NCBI GenBank assembly: GCA_010645155.1
Contig: CM021317.1
Span: forward strand, 5,001,101 to 5,065,100
Source: Tigriopus japonicus
Taxonomy: Eukaryota; Arthropoda; Copepoda; Harpacticoida; Harpacticidae
Direction: 5' to 3'
Length of the DNA: 64,000 bases
The position numbers and the translations under genes are program-made. The notes beneath the pieces were generated by a model. It was given only the letters and a program-made list of their open reading frames with translations, was not told the DNA's origin and ran no database searches. The stretch's first letter is position 1; every line of letters starts with the position of its first letter. This document shows positions 24,526-33,568 of this stretch, one piece after another.

Positions 24526-26130
24526 CTAGAATGGCGGCCTATGGCCTCTTTGAAATCCTCTTCCAAAGTGATGGCCGCCTTGACCTCGGAATTGGTAGCT
24601 ATTTTGGCTCGAACCCCCACGAAAGTTTCCTTGGCCCCGTGGTTGCCAATTTCCACGTGGTGGGGTTGGAACGCGCACATTGCTATATCTAGGTCGCATG
24701 CAACCGCGATTGTGATGAGCACCTTGAGGAAAACCCCGGTTTGGTGGCCGTTGACCTTGAGGGCCCTGATATCCACCTCTTTGTACAGGGTTAAAGTTAT
24801 TTGGCTTGAACGTATTATTGATTGGAACTGGCGATGACGTTGAGATTGGACTTTGATGGTGCGTACTAGAAGGTCTGAATTGTGGCTGAAACTTGTTCGA
24901 GGGATTATTAGACATATGATAAGATGGCGTTGAAGGCCTAGGGCTTTGAAATGCATTATTAGGTTTATCACTAGCAGAGGGTGTTTGGATGGTCGGATGG
25001 TTGACTTTCGTCGAATGAAAATCCACTTTGGACAGCTTGATCTTGTCTTGCTCTTTCTTCTGGGCCTCCATTCGAGCTCTCTTCCGGGCTTCATACTCGG
25101 CTTGCCAATCGGTTTGACTACGTTTGGCATCGGCTTTCACATCTCTGAACATTTGGGCCATGGTAGGGGCTTTCTTCGGCATTTGATTCGATGAAGATGG
25201 CGGCCCAACCTCCGGACACTGACTGATCACGGGATTACTCGAGGGACTGTTTTGTGACTTTGAGGCTTGATTTGAAGCGGGTTTAAGGGAGGAAAACGAT
25301 TTATTTGTATTAACAACAGTCTTGGGCGAGGGTGGAACGCTTTTTGATGGACTTTTAGCCTGGCTATCACTCCGTTCATTTGGAAAAATCGGTTTACTGA
25401 GCCGACTCGAATCTGTTTCCATCCCTTCAGGCTTATTCATAGTCATTGGAGGTGGTCCAGCTTTCCCAAAATCACTCTCTATCACTCCCCCGTAAACCCC
25501 AGAATGAAACGCACTCAAACTACCCACATTCGTCGCAGAGACCCCCGATTCCATCCTCTCCAAAGCCGCTTCTTTCCGAGCAGCATATTCTGCGGCCCAA
25601 TCATCCGAGCCTTTCTCTTTATCGACCGTGACCCGCTTGATAAGCCTTTCCACGCTTGTTTTCCTTCCCTCTTGTTGCTCTAGCTTCTTAGATTGTCTAT
25701 TCGACAAAGATGCGACGACGGGTTTCTCCGGAATTTCATCTTTTAGAATAACACCGGTCACTTTTCTCAACGTCTTGGACTCGGTCGAACTTTCAGGTGG
25801 TCCACTAAGAACTTTGTTAAACTCTTGGGGCTCAACTTTGACAAAAGGTTCTTCAGTGATCTCGACTTTGACCAATGCTTTAATCTGGTTCTGGCTATTC
25901 GCCGAGGATGCTGAGGCCACTGCCCGCTTTTTGGCCTCATAAGCGGCTGCCCAATCAAGGCCAGTGGGCGGAGGGGGAGCTTGAATAAGTTGACGTGAAG
26001 AAGGAGGGGAAGGAGATAAAGGTTCATTCTTCACCTCAATCACAGATTGTAGCACGTTCTCAGAGTCATTTGGACTTGAATCGGGTTCCGTTTTGATTAC
26101 GGTTTCATTAATATCTCCTGTTACAGACAT
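24526..26130 (-). CDS. Novel disordered protein: SUMO motifs, three DWxAxYxAxK repeats, RG-rich tail
   Basis: This is a single open frame of 534 codons from ATG at 26130 to TAG at 24526. Five SUMO consensus sites (hydrophobic-K-x-E) lie in the first 132 residues, at Lys13, 34, 88, 98 and 130; VKNEPLSP at 33-40 also fits the phosphorylation-dependent form. A short motif occurs three times: DWAAAYEAKKR (59-69), DWAAEYAARK (177-186) and DWQAEYEARK (341-350), each in a Lys/Arg-rich setting. The rest is Ser/Pro/Asn-rich and disordered. The last 100 residues are rich in Gly, Arg and Gln (RG/RGG), typical of RNA-binding proteins. A nuclear RNA- or chromatin-associated role is inference. I recognise no named family. 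It is convergent with the oxygenase gene and divergent from the NAPE-PLD-like gene. Confidence 0.75.
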   Translation of the reverse strand: MSVTGDINETVIKTEPDSSPNDSENVLQSVIEVKNEPLSPSPPSSRQLIQAPPPPTGLDWAAAYEAKKRAVASASSANSQNQIKALVKVEITEEPFVKVEPQEFNKVLSGPPESSTESKTLRKVTGVILKDEIPEKPVVASLSNRQSKKLEQQEGRKTSVERLIKRVTVDKEKGSDDWAAEYAARKEAALERMESGVSATNVGSLSAFHSGVYGGVIESDFGKAGPPPMTMNKPEGMETDSSRLSKPIFPNERSDSQAKSPSKSVPPSPKTVVNTNKSFSSLKPASNQASKSQNSPSSNPVISQCPEVGPPSSSNQMPKKAPTMAQMFRDVKADAKRSQTDWQAEYEARKRARMEAQKKEQDKIKLSKVDFHSTKVNHPTIQTPSASDKPNNAFQSPRPSTPSYHMSNNPSNKFQPQFRPSSTHHQSPISTSSPVPINNTFKPNNFNPVQRGGYQGPQGQRPPNRGFPQGAHHNRGCMRPRYSNVRVPTPPRGNWQPRGQGNFRGGSSQNSYQFRGQGGHHFGRGFQRGHRPPF

Positions 26131-27070
26131 GGTATGAGTGGATCAAAGACGAGGTCCAGTGTGATTAAGAAATCACCCCTTCAGATGGAAGGAAATGTCG
26201 GAGACAGTTTGGATACTTCACTTTCCGGAAGAAATCTGCTTGTACATCAATAAAATTTTGCCTAGTGACATCGGTCCCAACACAACAAACCTTTAGCTTC
26301 GTTCAGTTCTCGGAGAGTGTTTTCAATAACAACGCCATCTAGTTTGTTAAGTTGGTAGATTCCGAAAGAGCCAATCAGCGCAAAGCTCAATAATTCCCAA
26401 CAAAGCTCTGATTGATCGATTTGGAATTTGAGAGCCAAACAAACTAGATGGCGTGACTTTGTATAGCCCATGTTTTGGGTTTTCTTGAATTTTGAGCAAT
26501 TCGCTAAGGCGCCATCTATGTCATTTTGAAGGAACGTTAAATTTCTTGGTAGCACGGTTGGTCACGTGTGCTCACTTTCCAACTTTTTTGTTCTTTTCCT
26601 CAAATTGAATAACAAACATTGATGTGCACTCTTACATCACGCTAAAAATCCAATCTACCCTGTACCTGGCTTTTTCAGCATTGAAGGTGGACAAGTGATC
26701 ATGTCTAATAGAGAAGCTTCTGAACTCACGGCCATGACATCGGCATCAGAGATAGATGACGAGTCTTCATGACGCCAGAACACACGGCCATCAAAGTGCC
26801 ACAAATTAAAAACCTTACCAACTTGGATCAAGTGTATTTTGATTTCCTGCTGTTGTTGGTAAGCCCTCGATACCACCTTTCATCTGGCCAAGACCTGGCG
26901 ACTCGACATTTCCCGCAAATACGAAAATGAATTCCTTCCATTATTACTTCCTGTCCTGTCTGGGATTTTTCGAGATTGCCCAGTCCCATGGACCGTTGAG
27001 AATGTAGGCTCAGATTTCCTGCACCTTTCATCTCGGTGAACGGAAGTCATTCATAGCCAAGTTTGTGTCC
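26131..27070. other. Divergent intergenic region
   Basis: About 1 kb lies between two genes transcribed away from each other, so it should hold both promoters. It contains an imperfect hairpin (listed separately) and several CGCCATCT/AGATGGCG words resembling the core of YY1/Pho binding sites. No gene is called; a minus-strand frame at 26262-26555 overlaps the hairpin and has no support. Confidence 0.45.
26332..26454. repeat. Imperfect hairpin with CGCCATCTAG ends
   Basis: ACGCCATCTAGTTTGTT (26332-26348) is repeated in exact reverse complement at 26438-26454. The 89 bases between also pair partly, around ATTCC and CAATCAG words. It lies about 200 bases upstream of the minus-strand ORF start at 26130. 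Confidence 0.7.
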
Positions 27071-27075
27071 TCAGA

Positions 27076-27113
27076 ATATTTAAGGGAACTGATCAGTTCT
27101 CCTTTTCTCAGTT
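27076..27113 (+). promoter_or_regulatory. TATA-like box and initiator of the NAPE-PLD-like gene
   Basis: ATATTTAAG near 27076-27084 lies about 30 bases before TCAGTT (27108-27113), which matches the arthropod initiator. Starting at A27110 would leave a leader of only 11 bases before the ATG at 27121. The spacing is right for a core promoter; use in vivo is inferred. Confidence 0.45.
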
Positions 27114-27120
27114 TAAGAAA

Positions 27121-28260
27121 ATGTCTCGCCTTGATCGTTTCAGCTTGATCGTTCCCTTTGTGGGACTACTCATCTTAGCTATACTAGCTAAAATGGGTTC
27201 TACCTCGTCCCAAATGTACGCCAACGCCACAGAATGGCCCGTCCAAAATGAAGAGGGACTCTACATGGCTTACAAAGATGGGGGTAAATGGGTCAACTGG
27301 TGGGCCCGAGGTCGTCCAGGGATCTTCTCCTTTCTGTCCAGAGTGGCTACTATGAAAGACCTGAGCAATATTCCCGATTCAATCGAGGCCCTAAATGAGG
27401 CCCTACCTGTGAGGGAGCCTTATTGGACGAGGGAGCCCAGTTCCTTTGGGCAACCCGGAATCAGAGCCACATGGCTGGGTCATGCTTCGGTTTTGGCCGA
27501 GGTTGACGGGGTCTCAATTTTGACTGACCCCATCTTTAGTGAACGGGCTAGTATGTTTCAATGGGCAGGGCCCAAACGTTACCGTCCTCCTGCTTGCACC
27601 GTGAACGAACTTCCGGAGTCTTTAGACGCTGTGGTGATATCACATAGTCATTATGATCATTTGGACTACTATTCCTGTCTGGGATTGCAACAACGGTACG
27701 GTGACCGATTGCATTGGTTTGTTCCTTCAGGCATCGGTGCGTTTCTACGGGATTCTATTGGCGTGTCGGCGTCCCAAGTCCACGATATGGTTTGGTGGCA
27801 AGAGGAGCCTCTCCCGGGCACCAATGTAACCATGGCCTTCACGCCCAACAATCATTGGAGCCGTCGAGGGTTGATGGATGAAAACGACGACCTTTGGGGA
27901 AGCTGGTCTGTGCTTGGACCCAAGCACAAATTCTGGTTCGGTGGGGATACGGGTTATTGTAATGGGTTCGCCCAGATTGGCCAGAAATACGGTCCTTTTG
28001 ATCTCTCGGCCATCCCCATCGGCGCTTACTATCCTCGATGGTTCATGAAGTGGGTCCATGTCGATCCTAGTGAGGCTATCAGCATGCACAAGGATTTGAG
28101 ATCCAAGAAATCGTTAGGCATTCATTGGGGCACGTTCAAGCTCACCAAAGAATACTATCTTGAACCCAAAGAAGCTATCCAAGAATTGGCCCTCCAAGAT
28201 CCGCTCGTTGGAGAAGAAGCTTTTCTAACAGTCAACATTGGAGATACTTTGGAGGGATAA
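27121..28260 (+). CDS. NAPEPLD: NAPE-PLD-like phospholipase D (metallo-beta-lactamase fold)
   Basis: A single exon encodes 379 residues. The zinc-binding set of N-acyl-phosphatidylethanolamine phospholipase D is complete: His175-x-His177-x-Asp179-His180 (SHSHYDH), His245 (NNHWS), Asp276 (GGDTGY) and His335 (IHWGT). TWLGHAS near 117-123 and LTDPIFS near 134-140 are also typical. The family hydrolyses N-acyl-phosphatidylethanolamines at membranes to N-acylethanolamines, including endocannabinoids. The length is close to the usual 390-400. Residues 6-25 form a hydrophobic segment (LIVPFVGLLILAILA) that would act as a signal anchor, which I do not associate with the mammalian enzyme. The absence of introns is unusual beside its neighbours. 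A core promoter sits directly upstream. Confidence 0.9.
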   Translation: MSRLDRFSLIVPFVGLLILAILAKMGSTSSQMYANATEWPVQNEEGLYMAYKDGGKWVNWWARGRPGIFSFLSRVATMKDLSNIPDSIEALNEALPVREPYWTREPSSFGQPGIRATWLGHASVLAEVDGVSILTDPIFSERASMFQWAGPKRYRPPACTVNELPESLDAVVISHSHYDHLDYYSCLGLQQRYGDRLHWFVPSGIGAFLRDSIGVSASQVHDMVWWQEEPLPGTNVTMAFTPNNHWSRRGLMDENDDLWGSWSVLGPKHKFWFGGDTGYCNGFAQIGQKYGPFDLSAIPIGAYYPRWFMKWVHVDPSEAISMHKDLRSKKSLGIHWGTFKLTKEYYLEPKEAIQELALQDPLVGEEAFLTVNIGDTLEG

Positions 28261-28936
28261 TCACATGCACTTTGAATGAAACAAAAACATATGTCGAGTT
28301 GAAAATTGATGTTTGCCATAGTGCAAGTCACAACATCTAATATTAATACAAATTAAAAGTAACCGGACGTTAATGGACAGTAAAGTCTTGAAACATTTGT
28401 TTGCCATGTTTTATTTAGCCTCCTTTGAGTGAATGCGCAACAATGATCATTAACTTAACGACTAAGATTTGCATTATTTGCCTCAATCCTATTTTGAGGT
28501 TACATATTTTCCTTATTATAAACTTAACCTTAAAATGACGAAGTTGCAAACATTCAAATTTATTACAACTCATGGGGTGGAAAGATCATCTCCCAATCAA
28601 AAAGATTTTTATTTCTGCCAAAACTGTTTATTGGTCACCTCGACATTTTTTTCACGTTTTGGCGTTTATTTCATATTTTGATTTTACAATGAGTATCTTC
28701 CATGAAACCGCAGAAATCCAGAATCCACGTAACACTGTTGGCGTTTGTGGACAGTAAACAGAACAAGAACCACAGCTAAACAAAACTGCCAGCTGTCGCG
28801 CCACCAATTTGTTGTCCGCCAGCTTAGCCAAATCAGCCTCATTTATCCGAATTTTAGAAAACTGAACTAGTGCAACAAATCAAAACAAGACGTCGACAGC
28901 CTCTCAAAGATTTTATTGGAAAATTAAAGTGTCACC
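28261..28936. other. Intergenic between NAPE-PLD-like and HMGXB4 genes
   Basis: This holds the 3' end of one gene and the promoter and 5' UTR of the next. No separate gene, TATA box or canonical poly(A) hexamer was identified. Confidence 0.45.
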
Positions 28937-30020
28937 ATGGACGATTCAATGATTGGAGGTGTTTCGCGTTCAGGGCGTATTCGCAAGAAATCTTCCAAAC
29001 TGGCCGATTTTGAGTCGCCCGACGAAATTGAAAAGCCCATCGTTAAAAAGAAGCCCATTAAAGAGGTAATAGAGGCCCTATCCCAATTTCAAAGTTTCAG
29101 GTGTTACTCCTCTTCTGGGTGACTCCTTTCCAGACCCAAGCTTCTGCATCTCCCTCTGTCAACACCGTGGAATCTACCCCCAAAGTCGAATATAGTCTCA
29201 ATGATTTTGAAAACGCTCCAGATCAACAAGTAGACGACGATATCGACGCTTCCGAAGACGATGGAGGAGCCTTGGTCATAGATGATTCCCGCAAAACCGG
29301 ACTCAAACGAAAACGAACACCCAGTGAGGTGGACAAGTCCAAAACCGGGAGCCCGTTTCTGATCTGGGGAAAATCTCGGAGACGAGAACTAGCCGCGCAA
29401 AATCCGGGATGGACGCCTGGAGAGTTGGCTCAACAACTTTGGGCCCAATGGCAAAAGCTTCCGGAGGCGGAAAAACAGGCAGTCAAGGCCAAAATTGACC
29501 CCGTGGAAGATACGCAGCCGCCTGGTAAGCTCAGTCAATCTTTGCAAGGGTTTCTGATGTCAAAAAATGATAGTGGGTTTTTGTATAGCCAAGAAGAAGC
29601 GATCTCCGCCGGTGGGCTCCTTGGGTTCACCCAATTCCAGTACTGTGGCGCCAGTTCCAAGCACGGGCAAAATAACGCCCAAAATTCCTCCAGGTACTGA
29701 CATCCTTGATTCTGCGGCTCATTTGAAGCTCTTGGGCGAGTCGTTGACCGTCATTGGAGAACGGCTCACCAAGCATGTTGGTAAGGACACGACTAAGGTA
29801 TCCAATGCGGACCATCTGTACTCTCTTCGTAATGCCAAATGTTGTTGTTTTAGGTCAAATTGCGTTGTCCGGATCCTTGTCTGTCTTGATGGATTCCTTG
29901 GTCTGCGCCATGGGCCCCTTGATGTGTTTGACGCAACACGTAACTGAGCTCAATGGCGCCCCGCCAGAGCAATTGAAACAAATTCTGGATAATGTGGCCT
30001 ATATCATGCCCGGTTTATAG
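28937..30020 (+). CDS. HMGXB4: HMGXB4-like HMG-box protein
   Basis: Four exons keep phase: 28937-29065, 29134-29524, 29589-29780 and 29854-30020, with introns of 64-73 bases and good GT-AG ends, giving 292 residues. The N-terminus has [18 protein letters not shown], characteristic of HMGXB4. The HMG box is at about 113-163 ([20 protein letters not shown] to AVKAK). The C-terminal conserved region (about 205-292) has [26 protein letters not shown] and the end [10 protein letters not shown], all matching the family. In vertebrates HMGXB4 (HMG2L1) is a nuclear, chromatin-associated repressor of Wnt signalling. This protein is about half the vertebrate length, lacking the long linker regions. An alternative acceptor at 29101 would add eleven hydrophobic residues and a 35-base intron, so I rejected it. 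Confidence 0.9.
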
Positions 30021-30022
30021 AA

Positions 30023-30028
30023 AATAAA
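30023..30028 (+). terminator. Poly(A) signal AATAAA for HMGXB4
   Basis: A canonical hexamer begins two bases after the stop codon, implying a very short 3' UTR unless a later site is used. Confidence 0.6.
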
Positions 30029-30257
30029 AAATGAATGGTTGTGATGAAGAATACTTGAAGAATACCTCGATCATCTGAATCAGATATTCGATGAAAAATC
30101 GGGAAAATCCTACAACGCCCTCTACTGGCGAGAATTGGCATGTGTTCTTAAAATAACAGCTTGTAAACAAATTCACAAAATTGAAAGCCTGAAATGTAGA
30201 CTTCCAAACAGTGATGGTTAGTCTTAGTATTGGAAATTGAAAACTAGAAAGCGATTT

Positions 30258-30330
30258 NNNNNNNNNNNNNNNNNNNNNNNNNNNNNNNNNNNNNNNNNNN
30301 NNNNNNNNNNNNNNNNNNNNNNNNNNNNNN
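30258..30330. other. Assembly gap (73 N)
   Basis: A run of 73 N in AT-rich non-coding sequence. The true gap length is unknown. Confidence 1.
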
Positions 30331-31166
30331 TTAATTGGTCTAGAGATTTCCAAATCAAATCTTAACATTTTAATCAAACCTTGGTCTGAAACAGGTTTTA
30401 TACAATGAGATATCCCTTGTTTCATCATGTGGCAAACGATGATGTTTCAGGGTGCCATTAAAGGTTTATGGCCTGGTTTGAGAGTTGGATCATTTTTTTA
30501 GCTTTCATAGCTCCCAGCTTGGGAAGAAAACGATACTCTTGATTGAAAACACCGTGTCGTAATTCTTTAATACTTCAGCATTAAACTTGACGAAAATGTG
30601 AATTCAGTGTATCGACGAATTCCTGTTGTGACGCCTCCAAAGTATCTTGAGTGTTTCAAACACATTGTGGTTTCAAAGCCAAGAAAACGATTTTAACCGC
30701 TCCGAGGGTTTAACAACATAAAGGATTGGATAATATACAGGTTAAATTAAGGGAAATTGTGATTGGTCAGAGACAGAAAATAATTCATAGTCGAGCCAGT
30801 ACTGATTTTGGGAAGGCTAATCCATTGAGGAATTGCTTTTTTGGATAAGATTAAGTTATCCCAACATGTGGCCTATCTATGTTGGTTTTAAACAAAAACT
30901 CTGCTTCGCTTCTGTCTTAAATCAATCAAAATTCATTAGATTAAAGTCTAAAATTACCTGAACACAATCATGGGTTCTTAGTTCTTATGACTATGAGTAT
31001 CCCATCTTTCAAAATGATCCCAATGACAATTCCCAAAATCATTTAAAACAATAAAAACTAGTTTTTTTCGGCTAGCACCGAAATGACGAGGGTTTTCATT
31101 ACTTTAGGAATTCCCAAATTCAAAATTTCCATTCCCAATCTAAACCTGAAACATCGTGGGTAACAC

Positions 31167-32262
31167 GACTTCCTCAACCACCTATGCAGAAATGTTCGTG
31201 AAGTTAACAAAATCTGCTACCGCGCCATCTACCTCTTCTAAAAACTGTCTCGTGTTTTGGCAGTCTATTTGTGGGAGAGTAAATACCTACAATGACTTAT
31301 TCGTTGTTAACGACCCCCAATATATTTCTCAAGGGCCAAGAATCTTGTGGCTGGTTTTTAAATTCTGTGCATTTCTTTCTAATACTGTCAACAGAACATT
31401 TTAGGGTAAATTATTACTCCTAGTGCACGGTCATTCAACTCACACGATGCCCTACGCGTTCATTTCACAAAACAATAAGATATAAACTCATACAAAGAGT
31501 TCAAGTTGAAGATCGTACACTGATTAGAAATGCTCATTTAAACAGCAAAGTGGGATTAAATTATTTTTAAGGCAATGAATGCCATTAGCTTAACCTTTGC
31601 TCTACGCATTTACTATTTTGAGTGAAAAAAGTTGTCTCGCTTCCCCTTTGGCAAGTCACTCATTCAAGCAATTTTGATTATTTTTCAAATAACTTACAAA
31701 GCCAGGCAAGCTCTTAAAATTGAAACCATTGCTGAAATTAGTAAACGAAAATGCTTCGCTCAGATTTGCTCAGATCATTGAATCATTTGTGCCATCACTA
31801 AGTTAATAAAAATACCTGAACATTTCTTAAAAAGACATAGTGGTCTATGGTCTATGACACCTATGGCAAGGGATTAAATTTACAAACTCGTAAAATGCTA
31901 AATGATATTACTTTTCTCTAGATGTGTTGGATCACCTTAGCTCTACTGCTGTGGTGGTCCTTTTGGATTCCTAACTGATTAATTTCGATTTAAAAAAACG
32001 CCCTTTCCTTTGATGATCAAATCTGTCTTTTTTTCAACTCAAGTGTTTTGCTACATCAATCAAAATTTATCAGATTAAGATTGAATTGAAACTCCAAGTT
32101 AGTGAAAGTCAACGATAAATGCGCCGGTGTATAATGTTAATATCTGTTACAAGTAAGTGCCAAAACACAATGAAGACAAAACAGTTTTTAGACGAGGTAG
32201 ATGGCGCGGTAGCATATTATTCCAAATTCAGAAACAGAGAAGCATAGGTGGTTGAGGAAGTC
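31167..32262. mobile_element. Possible transposable element with ~100-bp inverted repeats
   Basis: The left arm, about 31167-31262, and the right arm, about 32158-32262, are inverted copies. Two blocks are nearly identical: GACTTCCTCAACCACCTATG at the outer ends, and GCTACCGCGCCATCTACC through TCTAAAAACTG further in. GTGTTTTGGCA is shared at the inner edge. About 0.9 kb of AT-rich spacer has no long ORF. TA lies near both outer edges (31161 and 32267), but a target duplication is not certain. Confidence 0.6.
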
Positions 32263-32459
32263 TCCTTAGTCAAGGATCGTTCAATTTTTGAGCTGTTCTA
32301 GAACTTTATTTGCTAGCGTTGTGCGCAAAAAAGCAAAAAAACTGGAATAAGTATTATATTTAGAGGCTGGATTCATTCCTTATCGAATCAATTTTAATCT
32401 TAAGTATTTTCTGAACCTTGGAGGCTGCGAGATTTTGCAAGAAAAATAAAAATAACCCA

Positions 32460-32596
32460 ATAGATACAAATGTTGAAAAAAAAGCGATAGATACAAATAT
32501 TGAAAAAAAAGCGATAGATACAAATATTGAAAAAAAAGCGATAGATACAAATATTGAAAAAAAAGCGATAGATACAAATATTGAAAAAAAAAGCGA
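32460..32596. repeat. 27-bp tandem repeat, five copies
   Basis: Five nearly identical 27-base units (ATAGATACAAATATTG followed by an A run and GCG). Because 27 is a multiple of three, the plus strand is open through the array as a repeated nine-residue unit, but the frame is short and closes immediately after, so I do not call a gene. Confidence 0.95.
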
Positions 32597-33568
32597 ATAA
32601 AAAATTACCTTGCCAAATTTAACTGTATTTGAATCTTAAGCTATTAAGTTTATCTTAACTTTGACAAACTTTTGGAACAAAGAATTCCTAAATTTCAAAG
32701 CTTCGGGAAGTCAGATAAAAATGAGGACATCTTTGAACATCGATTTATTTTTCATCTTAACAAATCTGCATTTTTTTCTATTCTCAAAAAAAAAAAAAAA
32801 CATATTTAGGACAAATGCTCATTTTTTGTGCACTGCTATTGAATAAAAATCGCTCCAATTTGCTAAGATATTATATGACAATTTCCAATATTCACATTAC
32901 TACATTTTTCATAATCATGGACAAGGATTAAAAATCAAGATATCGTACACGGATTGGAAACGCAACGTACTTTGGTGGGAAAACTCACGCTCTTTTGTGA
33001 TTTAGTACGTTGATTATTATTCAAAAAATTATAAATACTAAGCAACTTCTAGAATTTGAAGAAATCGGTGAAACTAGAAAACGAATGCGCTTAGCTCAGT
33101 TTTGGAAATTCCATGAATTTCGTTAAACGCAGCTTCGGCAACACGCCATAGATGGCAGGCCGCACTCACAAACACTGCTGCAGAGAGGAGGGCCAGATTG
33201 AAAGCTAACAAAGAACAAGAACGCATTCTCATCGGAAGATGGCGCACTAAGTCAATATCAGGGCTCAATTCTAGGACAAGAATTATTCATCAAGCAAAAT
33301 CTCCATCCATATTAATAGTTTAAACATAGGCAATAATACCAATCTTTTCTCTTTATAACTCCCTTATTCTTATGGGAAATGTTCTATTGACCCTGCAGTT
33401 CATCTGTGAAGGTCCCCTTGAACTTGTCATATTTCATGTCTAAACCCTACTGGCGTTATCTCTACAAGAAAAGCATTCCTCCAATGTAAATAAATCTGAA
33501 AAGCCGAACTCGAATCCTTTACACATGAACCACTCATGGTCTTTTTAGCCACGTGATCCTTGGGATGC

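Larger units (their letters stand above)
30331..33568. other. Repeat-rich non-coding region
   Basis: No gene seen. Besides the inverted repeat and tandem repeat listed separately, direct similarity exists between about 31505-31790 and 32938-33120 (ATCGTACAC.GATT, GAAACTAG/GAAATTAG, AAACGAA, CTCAG words in the same order) and between about 30920-30960 and 32055-32100 (ATCAATCAAAATT, AGATTAA). It looks like nested decayed elements. Confidence 0.5.

Noticed and set aside
29101..29133. Extra eleven hydrophobic residues at the start of HMGXB4 exon 2
   Set aside because: Would need a 35-base intron and adds sequence foreign to the family; acceptor at 29133 is better.
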